Origin: Candidatus Zixiibacteriota bacterium
GTDB lineage: Bacteria > Zixibacteria > MSB-5A5 > GN15 > FEB-12
Assembly (NCBI GenBank): GCA_017999435.1
Contig: JAGNLV010000002.1
Span: forward strand, 62,001-126,000
Direction: 5' to 3'
DNA length: 64,000 bases
This document shows positions 25,686 to 34,914 of this stretch, piece after piece. Position 1 is the stretch's first letter. Each line of letters opens with the position of its first letter. The notes beneath the pieces are model-generated. The model saw nothing but the letters and a program-made list of their open reading frames with translations, had not been told where the DNA came from and made no database searches. Both the position numbers and the translations under genes were made by a program.

Positions 25686-26063
25686 CATATGCTGCAGGCT
25701 CCCCCTCTGTTGCAGGGGCACAGGGGGGTCCCCCGGCCCGCCTGCAACTCGACCGAAGCGACTGCTGTTAAACCGAATAGCCCGCCCCCCCAAAGATCGT
25801 CTCGGTTCTCGAACACCCGCTGAAGCACTGCGGCAGCTCCTGCGCCACCTCCCCGGTGAGCCTGAGCCGTCGCCCTTGCACTCCTTCCTGCCTTCCCTCC
25901 TTCCCTCCCCGCCCCTCCCCGTCTCGCCGGTAAGGTCCTGCACCCGATCGGCTTTGCGATGCCGGCCGCTCCGGCTATCCCGTGCGCGGAGCGGTTGACT
26001 CCGGCCGCGCCCCCGCGCCCTCTGTGTTTCTTGGCTCTTTTCAGCCCCGCGCGAAAATAATCA
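25686..26063. other. GC-rich non-coding stretch with pyrimidine tract
   Basis: No gene. At 25881-25921 the plus strand is almost pure pyrimidine with repeated CCC runs, so the minus strand has closely spaced GGGG/GGG runs that could fold as a G-quadruplex. The rest shows nothing I recognise. Confidence 0.45.
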
Positions 26064-26093
26064 TTGACAAAATCGGGCCATATAGTGCATTAT
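26064..26093 (+). promoter_or_regulatory. candidate promoter of the LamG/dockerin gene
   Basis: A perfect TTGACA (26064-26069) with CATTAT (26088-26093) 18 bases later, in an AT-rich island within GC-rich DNA. It predicts a leader of about 150 bases before ATG 26253. Confidence 0.45.
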
Positions 26094-26252
26094 ACGGCGT
26101 TCCCCGATCCCGTGCAGGACTTTTGCCTTGGTTAACTGAATCGTAGAACTTTATTCCGCGGGTTCGTGTGGCCGGTTTCGCCGGACAAAGCGCCGCGCAG
26201 ACGAAAACCAGTGTTTTCTCGACAGCAGTATCCTCATTTCGAAAGGATCCCC

Positions 26253-29200
26253 ATGCAGTCAAAAGGATCGAGTGCCGGTATCCTGTCGGCATTAGTGCTG
26301 ATAACCCTCGGCGTTGGGCCCGCGCTGGCCGCTCCCAACGAGGTCCTCATTCTCCAGTCCACGGTGGCCAATCCGCCCAGTTCGAGCCGCGAATACTACT
26401 GGGTGCAGCAACTCGGTTTCACCCCGGTGGTGGTCAACGGCGCCCAGTGGGCCTCGATGACCACCGGTCAGTTCTCATCGTACGAGGCGATTGTACTGGG
26501 AGATCCCTCCTGTGCGGGGGACACCACCCCGATCCTGGCGGCCATTCAGAACCAGGCGGTCTGGAATGCGGCGGTGGACGGGAATGTGATTCTGATCGGG
26601 ACCGACGCCGCCTACCACAGCACGGCGGGCGGGGACAGCCTGATCAAGTACGGGCTCGACTTTGTGACGGCCAACGCGGGCAGCGGCGAGACGGGCGCCT
26701 TCGTCATGTTGAGCTGCTACTACGGCATTTTCAGCACGCCGACGCAGGTCACAATGCTGGATTCGCTCAGCCCGTACGGGACGTTCAGCGTCTACGGCTC
26801 GCAGTGCCACAACCTCGTGCACAAGGTCGTGTCGCACCCGTCCCTGACCGCCGTGACCGATTCGATCCTCTCGTACTGGTACTGCTCGACCCATGAAGTG
26901 TTCGACACCTGGCCCAGCAACTTCGTGGTGCTGGCGATCGGCCGGAATTTCGGGACGTACGTGGCGACCGACGGCGCGACCGGACAGCCGTACATTCTTG
27001 CCCGGGGGACGGGACTCACCTCGACGACCTGCGTCAACGCACCGGCGGACGTTGTCAACTGGTGGCCGCTGGGCGAAGCCTCCGGGCCGACGGCGGCCGA
27101 CATCAGGGGCACGGCCGACAACGGCACCCATGTCGGCGGGCCGACCCCGACCGCCGGGAAGGTCCAGGGGGCCCTGCAATTCGACGGCTTGGACGACCAG
27201 GTTGATATTGCCGATGCGACCGAGGTGAATTTCGCCTCCGGCGATTTCACTATCGACGCCTGGATCCGGACGTCGGCCGCGGCCGGCACGGCGGCGCTGG
27301 TGGACAAAATCGACGCCGGAACAACCACCGGCTACGCGCTCATCCTGCAGAACGGCATCCTTGGCCTCGAGCTGGCCGACGGCACCTCGACCACCTACCT
27401 GTCGGGGAGTTTTGTCGCGGACAACAATTGGCACCTGGCGGCTGTCTCGGTCGATCGCACCCTGGCCAACGGCATCAAATTCTATGTCGACGGTGTCCCG
27501 GCGGCCACGGGCAATCCGACGCTGCATCCGGGCTCGCTCACCACCGCGAGCACGCTCGTGTTTGGGGCGCGGAGCGCCTCCGGGGCGAACCGGTATGCCG
27601 GGCTGCTCGACGAGGTCGAGATGTTCGACCGGGCGCTGACGCATGCCGAGGTGATGTCTCTGGTGCTTGCCGACACGCTTGGCAAGTGCCCGACCGACGC
27701 GATCGTGGGCGCGTGCTGCCTTCCCGACAAGAGCTGCATCCTGGCGCTCGGGCAGACCGAGTGTGATGCGCTGGGCGGATTCTACCTCGGCGACAGCACC
27801 ACCTGCGACTCGGGGGCATGCGATCAGTTCGCCCGGGGTGCGTGCTGCCTGCCCGACGGTTCCTGCGCCGACAGCATCACCCAGGACACCTGCATCAATG
27901 TCCTCGGCGGGCTGTTCCAGGGAATCGGCACCTCCTGCGACCGCGTTGTCTGCGCTCCCCTGGGGGCGTGCTGTCTGCCCACCGGCACGGGCACTCCCGG
28001 CGACCAGGGCGGGTGTGTCCTGACGATGGGGCAAGTTCCCTGCGACCTCATGGGCGGGATCTACCTCGGCGACCTCTCGACATGCGATTCGGCCGCCTGC
28101 GACACCTGCGCGTGTCTGGCGACCGGCGATATCGACGGTAACGGCTCGCCGTTGACCGATATCGACCTGGAGATCCTGATCGGCATCGTCTACGGGTGGG
28201 TCCCTCCGCTCGATTCCATGTGCCATGCCGATCTCAACGGCGACTGCGCGGTGGATCAGGAAGATATCGATCTTCTGGAGTGCTACCTGGCCAACGGGCC
28301 TTCCTGCTTTACGCCCTATGGCGGGTATCCGGTAGCGACCTGCTGCCACCCCAACACGATTACCGGGGCCTGCTGCACGATCGACACATGTTATCAGTAT
28401 GTCCACAGCAACTGCCTCGAGGGCTCGTACCAGGGCGACAGCACAAAGTGCCTCCCGCCGCCGAGTCCGTGCCCCCAGGATACCCTGGTCTGGCCCGATG
28501 TGGACACGGTCATCATTGTCGTGGTCTGGTGGCCGCCGATCGATGTCGATACGCTGACGTACGACACCGTTGTGGTAATAGGACCCTTTGACCCGGGCCC
28601 GATCGGTGTGGCGTTCGTTTTGCACGACACCACCACCAGGGGATGGGGCGCTCGGTGGCAGGATCTCGAGCAGCCGGGAGCCCTGTTGTCACCGGGGACG
28701 TTCCTGCAGTTCAAGGCCTACCAGAAGGCGCCGGGGGCGCTGGAGCGGGCGGTCGGGACCGGAAAGGTCACACGGGAGCTTACCGGAGAGTGGGAGCTTG
28801 AGGTCGACTTCTCGCCGCTCGGGCCGGTTACCCAGAGCGTGCAGCTGTTTCGCGACAACCTGATAGTAGCGACACTTCAGCAACACACCGGTCCGGCGGG
28901 AGCGGCCTCCTCACCCCCGAGCGGCTGGCACTGGAGTACGCGCGGTTCGGGCAAAGCCCCGAGCAGTATCGGCTGCACCGGTGTCTGGGCGGCGCCAACG
29001 GAAGTGCACCTCGGCCACGGAAAGGACGCGCTGCACGTGTTGGCCGATTCGGTGCGGTTCATTCCGGAGATGCAGTCGCCGCCGACCGGGTTCCTCACCA
29101 AGGTCATCCTGTCGGGAGCGAAGGTGCCGTCGGTACTCTTCAACGGCTGGACTGTCGACCTGGAGCCCTGCTGCGTCGTGCGCGGCGATTTCAACGGCGA

Positions 29201-29378
29201 CGGCGCCGTGAAAGTGTCGGATTTGACCGGGCTCATCAACTACCTCTTCCGCGGCGGCGCGGCCCCCGGCTGCCCCGACCACGGCGACACGAACGCCGAC
29301 GGCTCGATCAAGGTGTCCGACCTGACCCTGCTGGTCAACTACCTCTTCCGCGGAGGTCCGGCGCCGGCGGCGTGCTGA
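26253..29378 (+). CDS. secreted LamG-type lectin protein with Cys-rich repeats and dockerin-like modules
   Basis: A 1041-residue exported protein. ATG 26253 follows AAAGGA; the signal peptide ends near GPALAAP. Residues about 27-270 form an uncharacterised alpha/beta domain. Residues about 295-470 are a concanavalin-like LamG domain (ALQFDGLDDQVDIAD, FTIDAWIRT, DNNWHLAAVSVDR). Four Cys-rich repeats follow: three start GACCLP, are about 40 residues each and occupy about 480-625; a diverged fourth (GACCTIDTCY) lies after the next module. A dockerin-like pair sits at about 620-690 (GDIDGNGSPLTDIDLEILIG and a partner), and a second pair ends the protein (GDFNGDGAVKVSDLTGLINY, then NADGSIKVSDLTLLVNYLF). 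Calcium-loop aspartates and asparagines are present. It is probably a surface or secreted carbohydrate-interacting protein; no catalytic site is visible. Confidence 0.82.
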   Translation: MQSKGSSAGILSALVLITLGVGPALAAPNEVLILQSTVANPPSSSREYYWVQQLGFTPVVVNGAQWASMTTGQFSSYEAIVLGDPSCAGDTTPILAAIQNQAVWNAAVDGNVILIGTDAAYHSTAGGDSLIKYGLDFVTANAGSGETGAFVMLSCYYGIFSTPTQVTMLDSLSPYGTFSVYGSQCHNLVHKVVSHPSLTAVTDSILSYWYCSTHEVFDTWPSNFVVLAIGRNFGTYVATDGATGQPYILARGTGLTSTTCVNAPADVVNWWPLGEASGPTAADIRGTADNGTHVGGPTPTAGKVQGALQFDGLDDQVDIADATEVNFASGDFTIDAWIRTSAAAGTAALVDKIDAGTTTGYALILQNGILGLELADGTSTTYLSGSFVADNNWHLAAVSVDRTLANGIKFYVDGVPAATGNPTLHPGSLTTASTLVFGARSASGANRYAGLLDEVEMFDRALTHAEVMSLVLADTLGKCPTDAIVGACCLPDKSCILALGQTECDALGGFYLGDSTTCDSGACDQFARGACCLPDGSCADSITQDTCINVLGGLFQGIGTSCDRVVCAPLGACCLPTGTGTPGDQGGCVLTMGQVPCDLMGGIYLGDLSTCDSAACDTCACLATGDIDGNGSPLTDIDLEILIGIVYGWVPPLDSMCHADLNGDCAVDQEDIDLLECYLANGPSCFTPYGGYPVATCCHPNTITGACCTIDTCYQYVHSNCLEGSYQGDSTKCLPPPSPCPQDTLVWPDVDTVIIVVVWWPPIDVDTLTYDTVVVIGPFDPGPIGVAFVLHDTTTRGWGARWQDLEQPGALLSPGTFLQFKAYQKAPGALERAVGTGKVTRELTGEWELEVDFSPLGPVTQSVQLFRDNLIVATLQQHTGPAGAASSPPSGWHWSTRGSGKAPSSIGCTGVWAAPTEVHLGHGKDALHVLADSVRFIPEMQSPPTGFLTKVILSGAKVPSVLFNGWTVDLEPCCVVRGDFNGDGAVKVSDLTGLINYLFRGGAAPGCPDHGDTNADGSIKVSDLTLLVNYLFRGGPAPAAC

Positions 29379-29408
29379 GCCCTCTCGAACCTGGCGACGA
29401 CATCGCCC

Positions 29409-29443
29409 AAGGCCCGCGGCTCCGGCCGCGGGCCTTGTGTCTT
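29409..29443. terminator. hairpin terminator between convergent genes
   Basis: AAGGCCCGCGGC (29409-29420) and GCCGCGGGCCTT (29425-29436) form a perfect 12-bp stem with a 4-base loop, placed between two convergent genes. The T-tract is weak on the plus strand (GTGTCTTT). It may work in both directions. Confidence 0.6.
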
Positions 29444-29526
29444 TGGGGCTATCCGGGGGAGGAAATGCCGATCGGGCGGCCCCGCGGCTTGACAACCCTG
29501 CCTGCGCCGGGCTGTCCCGAAATTCC

Positions 29527-30222
29527 CTAGAAGTGGTACCCCCCCTGGATCTGCACGAGCACGGCGTTGTACCCGAATTCATTGGGGCCCGGCTCATTCC
29601 AAGGCATGGTATGGTCGGCGCGCGCGCCAATGAACGCGGCCACGCGCGTGCCGACAAACATCACCGGGCTGACCTGGTAATCGAAGCCGCCGCCCAGCTG
29701 CCACAGGAAGTGGGTCGCCGCAGCGCTCTGCTCAAACCCGGGCGAGTAGTTCTCACTGAGATCGACATTGAGCGTCTTTCCGTCCACATTGGTGAATCCG
29801 GCGGCTCCAAACAGGTAGGGCAGAGCGTTGCCGTAGGCGCGCCCGAACTTGGCGGCCAGCAGCAGGCCGTAGCGGAAGTCTGCCTCGTAGGTCACCGTGT
29901 CCGGGAAGTACTTCTTGTCGACCGCCGTTCCTTTCTGAATGTAGAGCGGGATCATGATCTCGAGGCCGGCAACCCAGTTGTTGCTGTACTGGCGCTGATA
30001 TCCGCCGCTGATACCCGCCAGCGGACTGTCGTCGTCATAGTCACCGGTCGATTCCTTGTGCGATGGGTCATTCGAATTGAGGCTTCCGGAGACATAGCCA
30101 CCGAAAGCGCCGACATAGAACCCTGTCCGGTCGACTGCTTCACCCGCCGCCGCCTGGGAAACGGCGAGAAGAATGGCGACCGCGCTCACCAAGCTGGAAA
30201 GACTCCGTCTGCGGTGCGACAT
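29527..30222 (-). CDS. outer-membrane beta-barrel protein
   Basis: A 231-residue exported protein. The ATG at 30222 with GAGG six bases upstream is preferred over a GTG four codons earlier. The signal peptide ends near AVSQAAAGE. The mature part is an OmpA/OprF-like eight-strand barrel by pattern: alternating aromatic/glycine strands (FYVGAFGGYVSG, WVAGLEIMIPLY, FLWQLGGGFDYQ) and a final strand ending QGGYHF with C-terminal Phe, the usual signal for outer-membrane insertion. No ligand or enzyme role is visible. It is convergent with the LamG protein. Confidence 0.8.
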   Translation of the reverse strand: MSHRRRSLSSLVSAVAILLAVSQAAAGEAVDRTGFYVGAFGGYVSGSLNSNDPSHKESTGDYDDDSPLAGISGGYQRQYSNNWVAGLEIMIPLYIQKGTAVDKKYFPDTVTYEADFRYGLLLAAKFGRAYGNALPYLFGAAGFTNVDGKTLNVDLSENYSPGFEQSAAATHFLWQLGGGFDYQVSPVMFVGTRVAAFIGARADHTMPWNEPGPNEFGYNAVLVQIQGGYHF

Positions 30223-30298
30223 AGCGAACCTCACTGGTTTACGGACCGTCTATCAATGTGAACAGGTTTAACCTGCGGCTGTTTGCGCTGCAGTATAT

Positions 30299-30513
30299 TT
30301 AGTCCACAACAGCTCCGCAAGCGGGATGTGATTCCCCGCGGGCGCAGAATCCACATCGCCGCATCGACGGGTACGATCCCTCAACCGTGGCCATTTGGTC
30401 CGGGGTGCCGGCCTCGGCTGTGGCAATGCGGATCACATAGACGCCCGACGGCAGATGGCCGGCGTCCCAGGTGAGGACGTATTCGCCGGCCGACTGGATG
30501 CCGCCACGCGGTC
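30299..30513 (-). pseudogene. remnant of a FlgD-like C-terminal sorting domain
   Basis: In one minus frame the stretch reads QSAGEYVLTWDA, then LPSGVYVIRIATAEAG and ends at TAA 30299-30301. This is the signature of the last strands of FlgD-like/type IX sorting domains seen intact at the end of the 14610 gene. No coherent protein precedes it in this frame and the tail after VIRI is off-pattern, so it looks like the surviving 3' end of a deleted secreted-protein gene. It lies inside the 455-base gap before the dimethylargininase gene; nothing else is seen in that gap. Confidence 0.5.
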
Positions 30514-30677
30514 GCCGCCAGTCACGGTGACATAGTCTTTGGCGGGCGGGCGGTCATTTCCGATATTGCCTTTCGCAGCGCGCCCCTGCTCGGCATCTCC
30601 CTGAGGGGTGAGCACCTTCCGGCGAACGCGGCGGCCGGGGAACTGCCGGACGGGCACGGAAAGGAAACGGATCGTTT

Positions 30678-31442
30678 ATGAGATTCTCGCGAGCCCTTGT
30701 CCGAGCGCCGGGACCGACGATGGTTGACGGCATTACCTCCGCCGGCCTCGGCGCGCCGGTCCACCGGCTCGCGGTCGCGCAGCACCGCGCCTACGTCGAG
30801 GCGCTGCGCGCCTGCGGGCTGGCGGTCACCTGCTTGCCCGCGGACGACGAGTTCCCGGACTCGACCTTTGTCGAGGACACGGCGCTGCTGACGCCGCACT
30901 GCGCCATCATCATGCGGCCGGGCGCCCCCGCGCGGCGGGGCGAGGCGGCCGCCATAGAACCGGTGGTGGCCGGATTGTTCGACGCCGTGGAGCGGGTCGA
31001 GCCGCCGGGAACAGCCGACGCGGGGGATATCATGATGGTCGGAGACCACTACTTCATCGGCCTGTCGCAACGCACGAACCGGGAGGGGGCGGCCCAGATT
31101 ATCGCGCTGCTCGAGGCGTACGGAATGACCGGCTCCCCGGTGCCGCTCGACCGGGTTCTCCATCTGAAATCGGGCGTTGTCTACCTGGAGAACAACACCA
31201 TGCTGGCGGCCGGGGAATTCAAAGAGCGGCCCGAGTTCCGGGCGTACGATCTGATTCCGGTTGACGACGACGAGCGCTATGCGGCCAACGCGCTGTGGCT
31301 GAACGGGACGGTGCTGGTCGCGGCCGGCTATCCGAAAACCGAGCGGGCCGTACGCGCGGCGGGGTACGAAACGATCGTGCTCGAAATGTCGGAGTTCCGC
31401 AAGCTCGACGGCGGGTTGAGTTGCCTGTCGTTGCGGTTCTGA
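30678..31442 (+). CDS. ddaH: dimethylargininase (N(G),N(G)-dimethylarginine dimethylaminohydrolase)
   Basis: A 254-residue guanidino-group-modifying enzyme of the DDAH type. It hydrolyses methylated arginines to citrulline and methylamines in the cytoplasm. Active-site marks are FVEDTA at 64-69, His162 in LHLKSGVVYL and the catalytic Cys249 in GGLSCLSLRF at the extreme C-terminus. Its length matches bacterial DDAH (about 255), not arginine deiminase (about 400). AAAGGAAA lies before ATG 30678. It stands alone on the plus strand just before the two-component genes, with no clear link to them. Confidence 0.9.
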   Translation: MRFSRALVRAPGPTMVDGITSAGLGAPVHRLAVAQHRAYVEALRACGLAVTCLPADDEFPDSTFVEDTALLTPHCAIIMRPGAPARRGEAAAIEPVVAGLFDAVERVEPPGTADAGDIMMVGDHYFIGLSQRTNREGAAQIIALLEAYGMTGSPVPLDRVLHLKSGVVYLENNTMLAAGEFKERPEFRAYDLIPVDDDERYAANALWLNGTVLVAAGYPKTERAVRAAGYETIVLEMSEFRKLDGGLSCLSLRF

Positions 31443-31580
31443 GTTCGCGCGTCTAAAGGCGCCGGCGAGGGCGACGGTCCTCCGCAGGCGGCGAAAAAGG
31501 CATTGACTTCGCGCGGCTGCAGTGCTCTATTGGTTAGTGAGAGGCCCGCGGCCACGCGAGGAGCGGGCAAGGAGTTGACG

Positions 31581-32705
31581 GTGACCGACACTTTGGGCCG
31601 GAAGAACCTCGACGAGGAACTGCGGGCGCGCTCGCACGCTCTCGCCGAGCGCATGAAAGAGCTCGAATGTCTGCACTCGGTGTCGGATCTGTTCGAGAAC
31701 CGGCACATCGAGCTGAGCGAGATTTTCCAGAGAATCGTGGAACTCCTCCCCGGGGCCTGGCAGTACCCGGAAATCGCGTGTGCGCGGATCACAATGAAAA
31801 GCCGCCAGTACCAGAGCCACAACTACAGGGAGACGCCCTGGCGGCAGCAGGCGGACATCACCGCCGGCGGCGAGCGCGTCGGGGTCATCGAGGTGGGGTA
31901 TCTCGAGGTCCTGCCCGGGGGAACCCCGCCCCAGTTCCTTCCCGAGGAAGCGGACCTTCTGGAGACGGTCGCCCACCGGCTGGGGGAGGCCTACTCGCTC
32001 AAAGAGGCCCAGCGCCAGCTCTCCACCTACCAGCAGCACCTGCGGTCACTGGCCATGGAGTTGACGCTGGCCGAGGAGCGGGAACGGCGGCAGCTTGCGC
32101 TGCACCTGCACGACAACATCGGGCAGGGGCTCGCCGTGGCGAAACTGAAACTCGAGACCCTCCGCCACCTGCTGCCGGAGGGGCATGGGGAGCGCATCGA
32201 CGATATCCTCGCGCTCATCCAGCAGATCATCGCCGACACCCGCACCATCACCGCCGACATCAGCCCGCCCATTCTGTACGAGCTCCGCTTCGACCAGGCG
32301 CTGGTCTGGCTGGGAGACCACGTGAGAAAACAATCGGGACTGCAGGTCGAGGTGCACTGGCCGGAGGAGGACGTGGCGCTGAGCGAGGGCGTGCGCGTGC
32401 TGCTGTTCCGCTCGATCCAGGAGCTGCTGGCCAACGTGGTGAAGCACGCCGGGGCGGCGGCCGTGCGGATCGAGGTCGAGCGGCAGGGGAACGAGGCGCA
32501 TGTGTGCGTGGCCGACGACGGCGTCGGGTTCGACCTCGAGCACCAGGGCCGGTACCCCTCGGCCAACGGCGGCTTCGGGTTGTTCAGCATCCGGGAGCGC
32601 CTCACGCACCTCGGGGGGCGGATGACGGTCGATCCGAAAGTGGGCGGCGGGACAAGGGTCCACCTGTGGGTGCCGGTCACCGACAGCCCGGCCGCCCCGC
32701 GATGA
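31581..32705 (+). CDS. NarL-family sensor histidine kinase with GAF-like input domain
   Basis: A 374-residue cytoplasmic histidine kinase. A coiled coil lies near residues 8-35, a GAF-like sensor at about 35-140, then a second helical linker. The HisKA_3 dimerisation motif ERERRQLALHLHDNIGQ carries phospho-acceptor His177. The HATPase domain shows the N-box (QELLANVVKHA), DDGVGFD and GGFGLFSIRERL. There is no membrane span, so it reads an internal signal. GTG 31581 is chosen because GGAG lies six bases upstream. The response regulator begins 13 bases after its stop, so they form one operon. Confidence 0.92.
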   Translation: MTDTLGRKNLDEELRARSHALAERMKELECLHSVSDLFENRHIELSEIFQRIVELLPGAWQYPEIACARITMKSRQYQSHNYRETPWRQQADITAGGERVGVIEVGYLEVLPGGTPPQFLPEEADLLETVAHRLGEAYSLKEAQRQLSTYQQHLRSLAMELTLAEERERRQLALHLHDNIGQGLAVAKLKLETLRHLLPEGHGERIDDILALIQQIIADTRTITADISPPILYELRFDQALVWLGDHVRKQSGLQVEVHWPEEDVALSEGVRVLLFRSIQELLANVVKHAGAAAVRIEVERQGNEAHVCVADDGVGFDLEHQGRYPSANGGFGLFSIRERLTHLGGRMTVDPKVGGGTRVHLWVPVTDSPAAPR

Positions 32706-32718
32706 ACAGGAGCCGAAC

Positions 32719-33393
32719 ATGCGAATATTGATCGCCGACAACCACAAGCTCTTCTGCGAGGGTCTTCGCCTGCTGCTGGAAAAGCAGCCGCACATGGAGA
32801 TCGTCGGCGAGGCCAATAACGGCCGGATGGCGGTGCGGCTGTGCCATGAACTGACGCCGGACCTGGTGGTCATGGACGTCGGCATGCCCGAGCTCAACGG
32901 CATCGAGGCGACCCGGCAGATCCGGGCGGAAATGCCGGAGGTCAAAGTGATCGCGGTGTCGATGCATGACGACCGGCAATATGTCGCCGGGATGCTCTCG
33001 GCGGGCGCCTCCGGCTACGTCCTCAAAGACGGCGCCTTCACCGAATTGAACGAGGCCATCCGGATCGTCACGCGGGGCGGACGGTATCTCAGCCCCAGCA
33101 TCGTCGACATCGTTGTCGAGGACTACGCCCAGCGGCTCTCCCCCGCGCTGGGTTCGGCGCTGGAGAAACTCTCGGTGCGGGAACGGGAGGTGCTGCAGAT
33201 GATCGCCGAGGGGCACTCGACGGCCGCGATCGCCGAACGGCTGCACGTGAGCCGCAAAACCGTGGAGACCCACCGGAAGAACATGATGGCCAAGCTGGAG
33301 CTGCGGAACGTGGCCGAGCTGACCAAGTTCGCGATCCGGGAGGGGCTCACGTCGCTGGACATTTCCACCCGGAAAGGGGACGAGACCGAGTGA
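32719..33393 (+). CDS. NarL/FixJ-family response regulator
   Basis: A 224-residue DNA-binding regulator, partner of the preceding kinase. The receiver domain has phospho-acceptor Asp53 (VVMDVGMP) and conserved Lys103 (YVLKDG). The C-terminal LuxR-type helix-turn-helix shows LSVREREVLQMIAEGHST and HVSRKTVETHRKNMMAKL. ACAGGAG precedes the ATG. Targets are not evident from the sequence. Confidence 0.94.
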   Translation: MRILIADNHKLFCEGLRLLLEKQPHMEIVGEANNGRMAVRLCHELTPDLVVMDVGMPELNGIEATRQIRAEMPEVKVIAVSMHDDRQYVAGMLSAGASGYVLKDGAFTELNEAIRIVTRGGRYLSPSIVDIVVEDYAQRLSPALGSALEKLSVREREVLQMIAEGHSTAAIAERLHVSRKTVETHRKNMMAKLELRNVAELTKFAIREGLTSLDISTRKGDETE

Positions 33394-33453
33394 GCGGTCC
33401 GGGGGCGGCCGCGGCAGCCCTGGGCCGCCGCAGCCGGACACCCGTGCATGCAC

Positions 33454-34914
33454 TCAGCAGCGGGACATGGCGGCTACGCCGTCCTCTGCCACGTGCGAAG
33501 CCGCGTAGGAGCGGTGGAAGGCGCCGAGTTTCTCCACCAGCGCCTCGATCTCGTCGCGCGGCGGGAGGAAGGTCATGCGGAAATGGAAGGTTCCCGGTTT
33601 CTGGCCGAATCCCGATCCCGGCACGACGCAAATCCCCGTTTGCTCCAGCAGCGCCAGGCAGTAGTCGGTGTCGCGCTTAGCGACGTAGGCCGACAACTGC
33701 TCGGGCGTCAGGCGCGTCAAATCCGCGCCCTTCTCCTCGGGCAGGCGGAACCGGACAAAAGCGTACATGGCGCCCTGGGGGATGTCGACGGACATGCCGG
33801 GGATTTGATTGATTCCCTCCCCCAGGATTTCCGCCTTCGCCTTGAGGTCGTCGAGGATGGCGTCCCGTTCCTGCACGTAGGCGTCGTAGCTCCGTTCGCC
33901 CGGCTGCGGCGGCGACACCATGAGGTAGGTGGCGATTTGCCCGGGGATGTTGGCGCAGAGACTGATCGACTGGAGCTTGATGAACTGCGCGAGCACTTCC
34001 TCGGAGACGTTGCGGATCTCGAGATAGCCGCCGCGGTGCCCGCACTCCCCGAGAAACCCCTTCGAGACCGAGTGCAGGCTGAACAGGGGGACAGAGACGA
34101 CCCCCAGCGTGTGCATCACCTTGGCGAACGAGTGGAAGCGGCAGCCGGGGGCGTAGACGTTCTCCTGGTAGACCTCATCGGCGATGATGGCGAGGCGGTG
34201 GCGCTCCGCGAAGGCGATGATCATCTTGATGTTGTCGACCGTGAGGACGGCGCCGGTCGGGTTGCCGGGGTTGATGACGACAATGCCGACCGGGTTGATC
34301 CCGTCCGCGCGGGCGGCCGCGAGACTGTCTTCGAGCACCGCCTCGTTGAGCTGCCAGTGGTCGTCGTCATCCAGCAGGTACCCGATCTGTCTGCCGCCGA
34401 AGAGCTCGAGGCTGGCGCTGTAGAGCGGGTACTGCGGGATGGGGATCATGAAGCCGTCGTTGCGGCGGCGGAGGAGGGCGGTGAGGACAGCCTGGGCCCC
34501 CTTGCTCGCGCCGTCGGTGAGAATCACGTGCTCCGGGCTGGCGGGGATGCCGTCCCGGCGGGCGACAAAGTCGGCGACCGCCTTGCGGATGAAGGGAATG
34601 CCGGCGCTCTGGCTGTAGGCGCCGGTGCCGTGGGGATGCCGGACGAGAATGGACCGGGCCCGCTCCACCACGTCCTTGGGGAAGTGGCGGGTGACATCGG
34701 CATTCTCGAGCAGCTCGGGGTACTCGATCAGGCAGAGGATCTGGCGCAGGTAAGTGAGGGGGCGCTGTTTGAGCGCCTGGGGGTTGCCGATGTTGCAGTA
34801 GATAATCCTGCGCCCGGCGGCCTCGAGTTCCTGAGCCCGCTGCACGATCGGTCCGCGCACGGCGTACTCGGCGCGCAGCAATCTCTCGTTGAGGTGTTTG
34901 AGGGCGAGCATCAC
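33454..34914 (-). CDS. alanine aminotransferase-like class I/II aminotransferase
   Basis: A 486-residue PLP-dependent aminotransferase of the long alanine-transaminase type. It would interconvert alanine and 2-oxoglutarate with pyruvate and glutamate. Motifs include GNPQAL near the N-terminus, TDGASKGAQ, the NPGNPTG loop at 215-221, ADEVYQENVY and Lys285 in HSVSKGFLGECGHRGGY, the PLP Schiff-base lysine. The ATG overlaps the end of pntB by four bases (ATGA type), showing translational coupling in the transhydrogenase operon. Alternative substrates cannot be excluded. Confidence 0.9.
   Translation of the reverse strand: MMLALKHLNERLLRAEYAVRGPIVQRAQELEAAGRRIIYCNIGNPQALKQRPLTYLRQILCLIEYPELLENADVTRHFPKDVVERARSILVRHPHGTGAYSQSAGIPFIRKAVADFVARRDGIPASPEHVILTDGASKGAQAVLTALLRRRNDGFMIPIPQYPLYSASLELFGGRQIGYLLDDDDHWQLNEAVLEDSLAAARADGINPVGIVVINPGNPTGAVLTVDNIKMIIAFAERHRLAIIADEVYQENVYAPGCRFHSFAKVMHTLGVVSVPLFSLHSVSKGFLGECGHRGGYLEIRNVSEEVLAQFIKLQSISLCANIPGQIATYLMVSPPQPGERSYDAYVQERDAILDDLKAKAEILGEGINQIPGMSVDIPQGAMYAFVRFRLPEEKGADLTRLTPEQLSAYVAKRDTDYCLALLEQTGICVVPGSGFGQKPGTFHFRMTFLPPRDEIEALVEKLGAFHRSYAASHVAEDGVAAMSRC

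Noticed and set aside
25683..25998. Small open frames in the GC-rich stretch right of repeat copy 4
   Set aside because: Pro/Arg/Ser-rich low-complexity translations in both strands with no start signals.
26475..28625. Long minus-strand open frame opposite the LamG/dockerin gene
   Set aside because: Arg/Gly-rich shadow of a GC-rich gene with no domain similarity; the plus strand has a signal peptide and clear domains.
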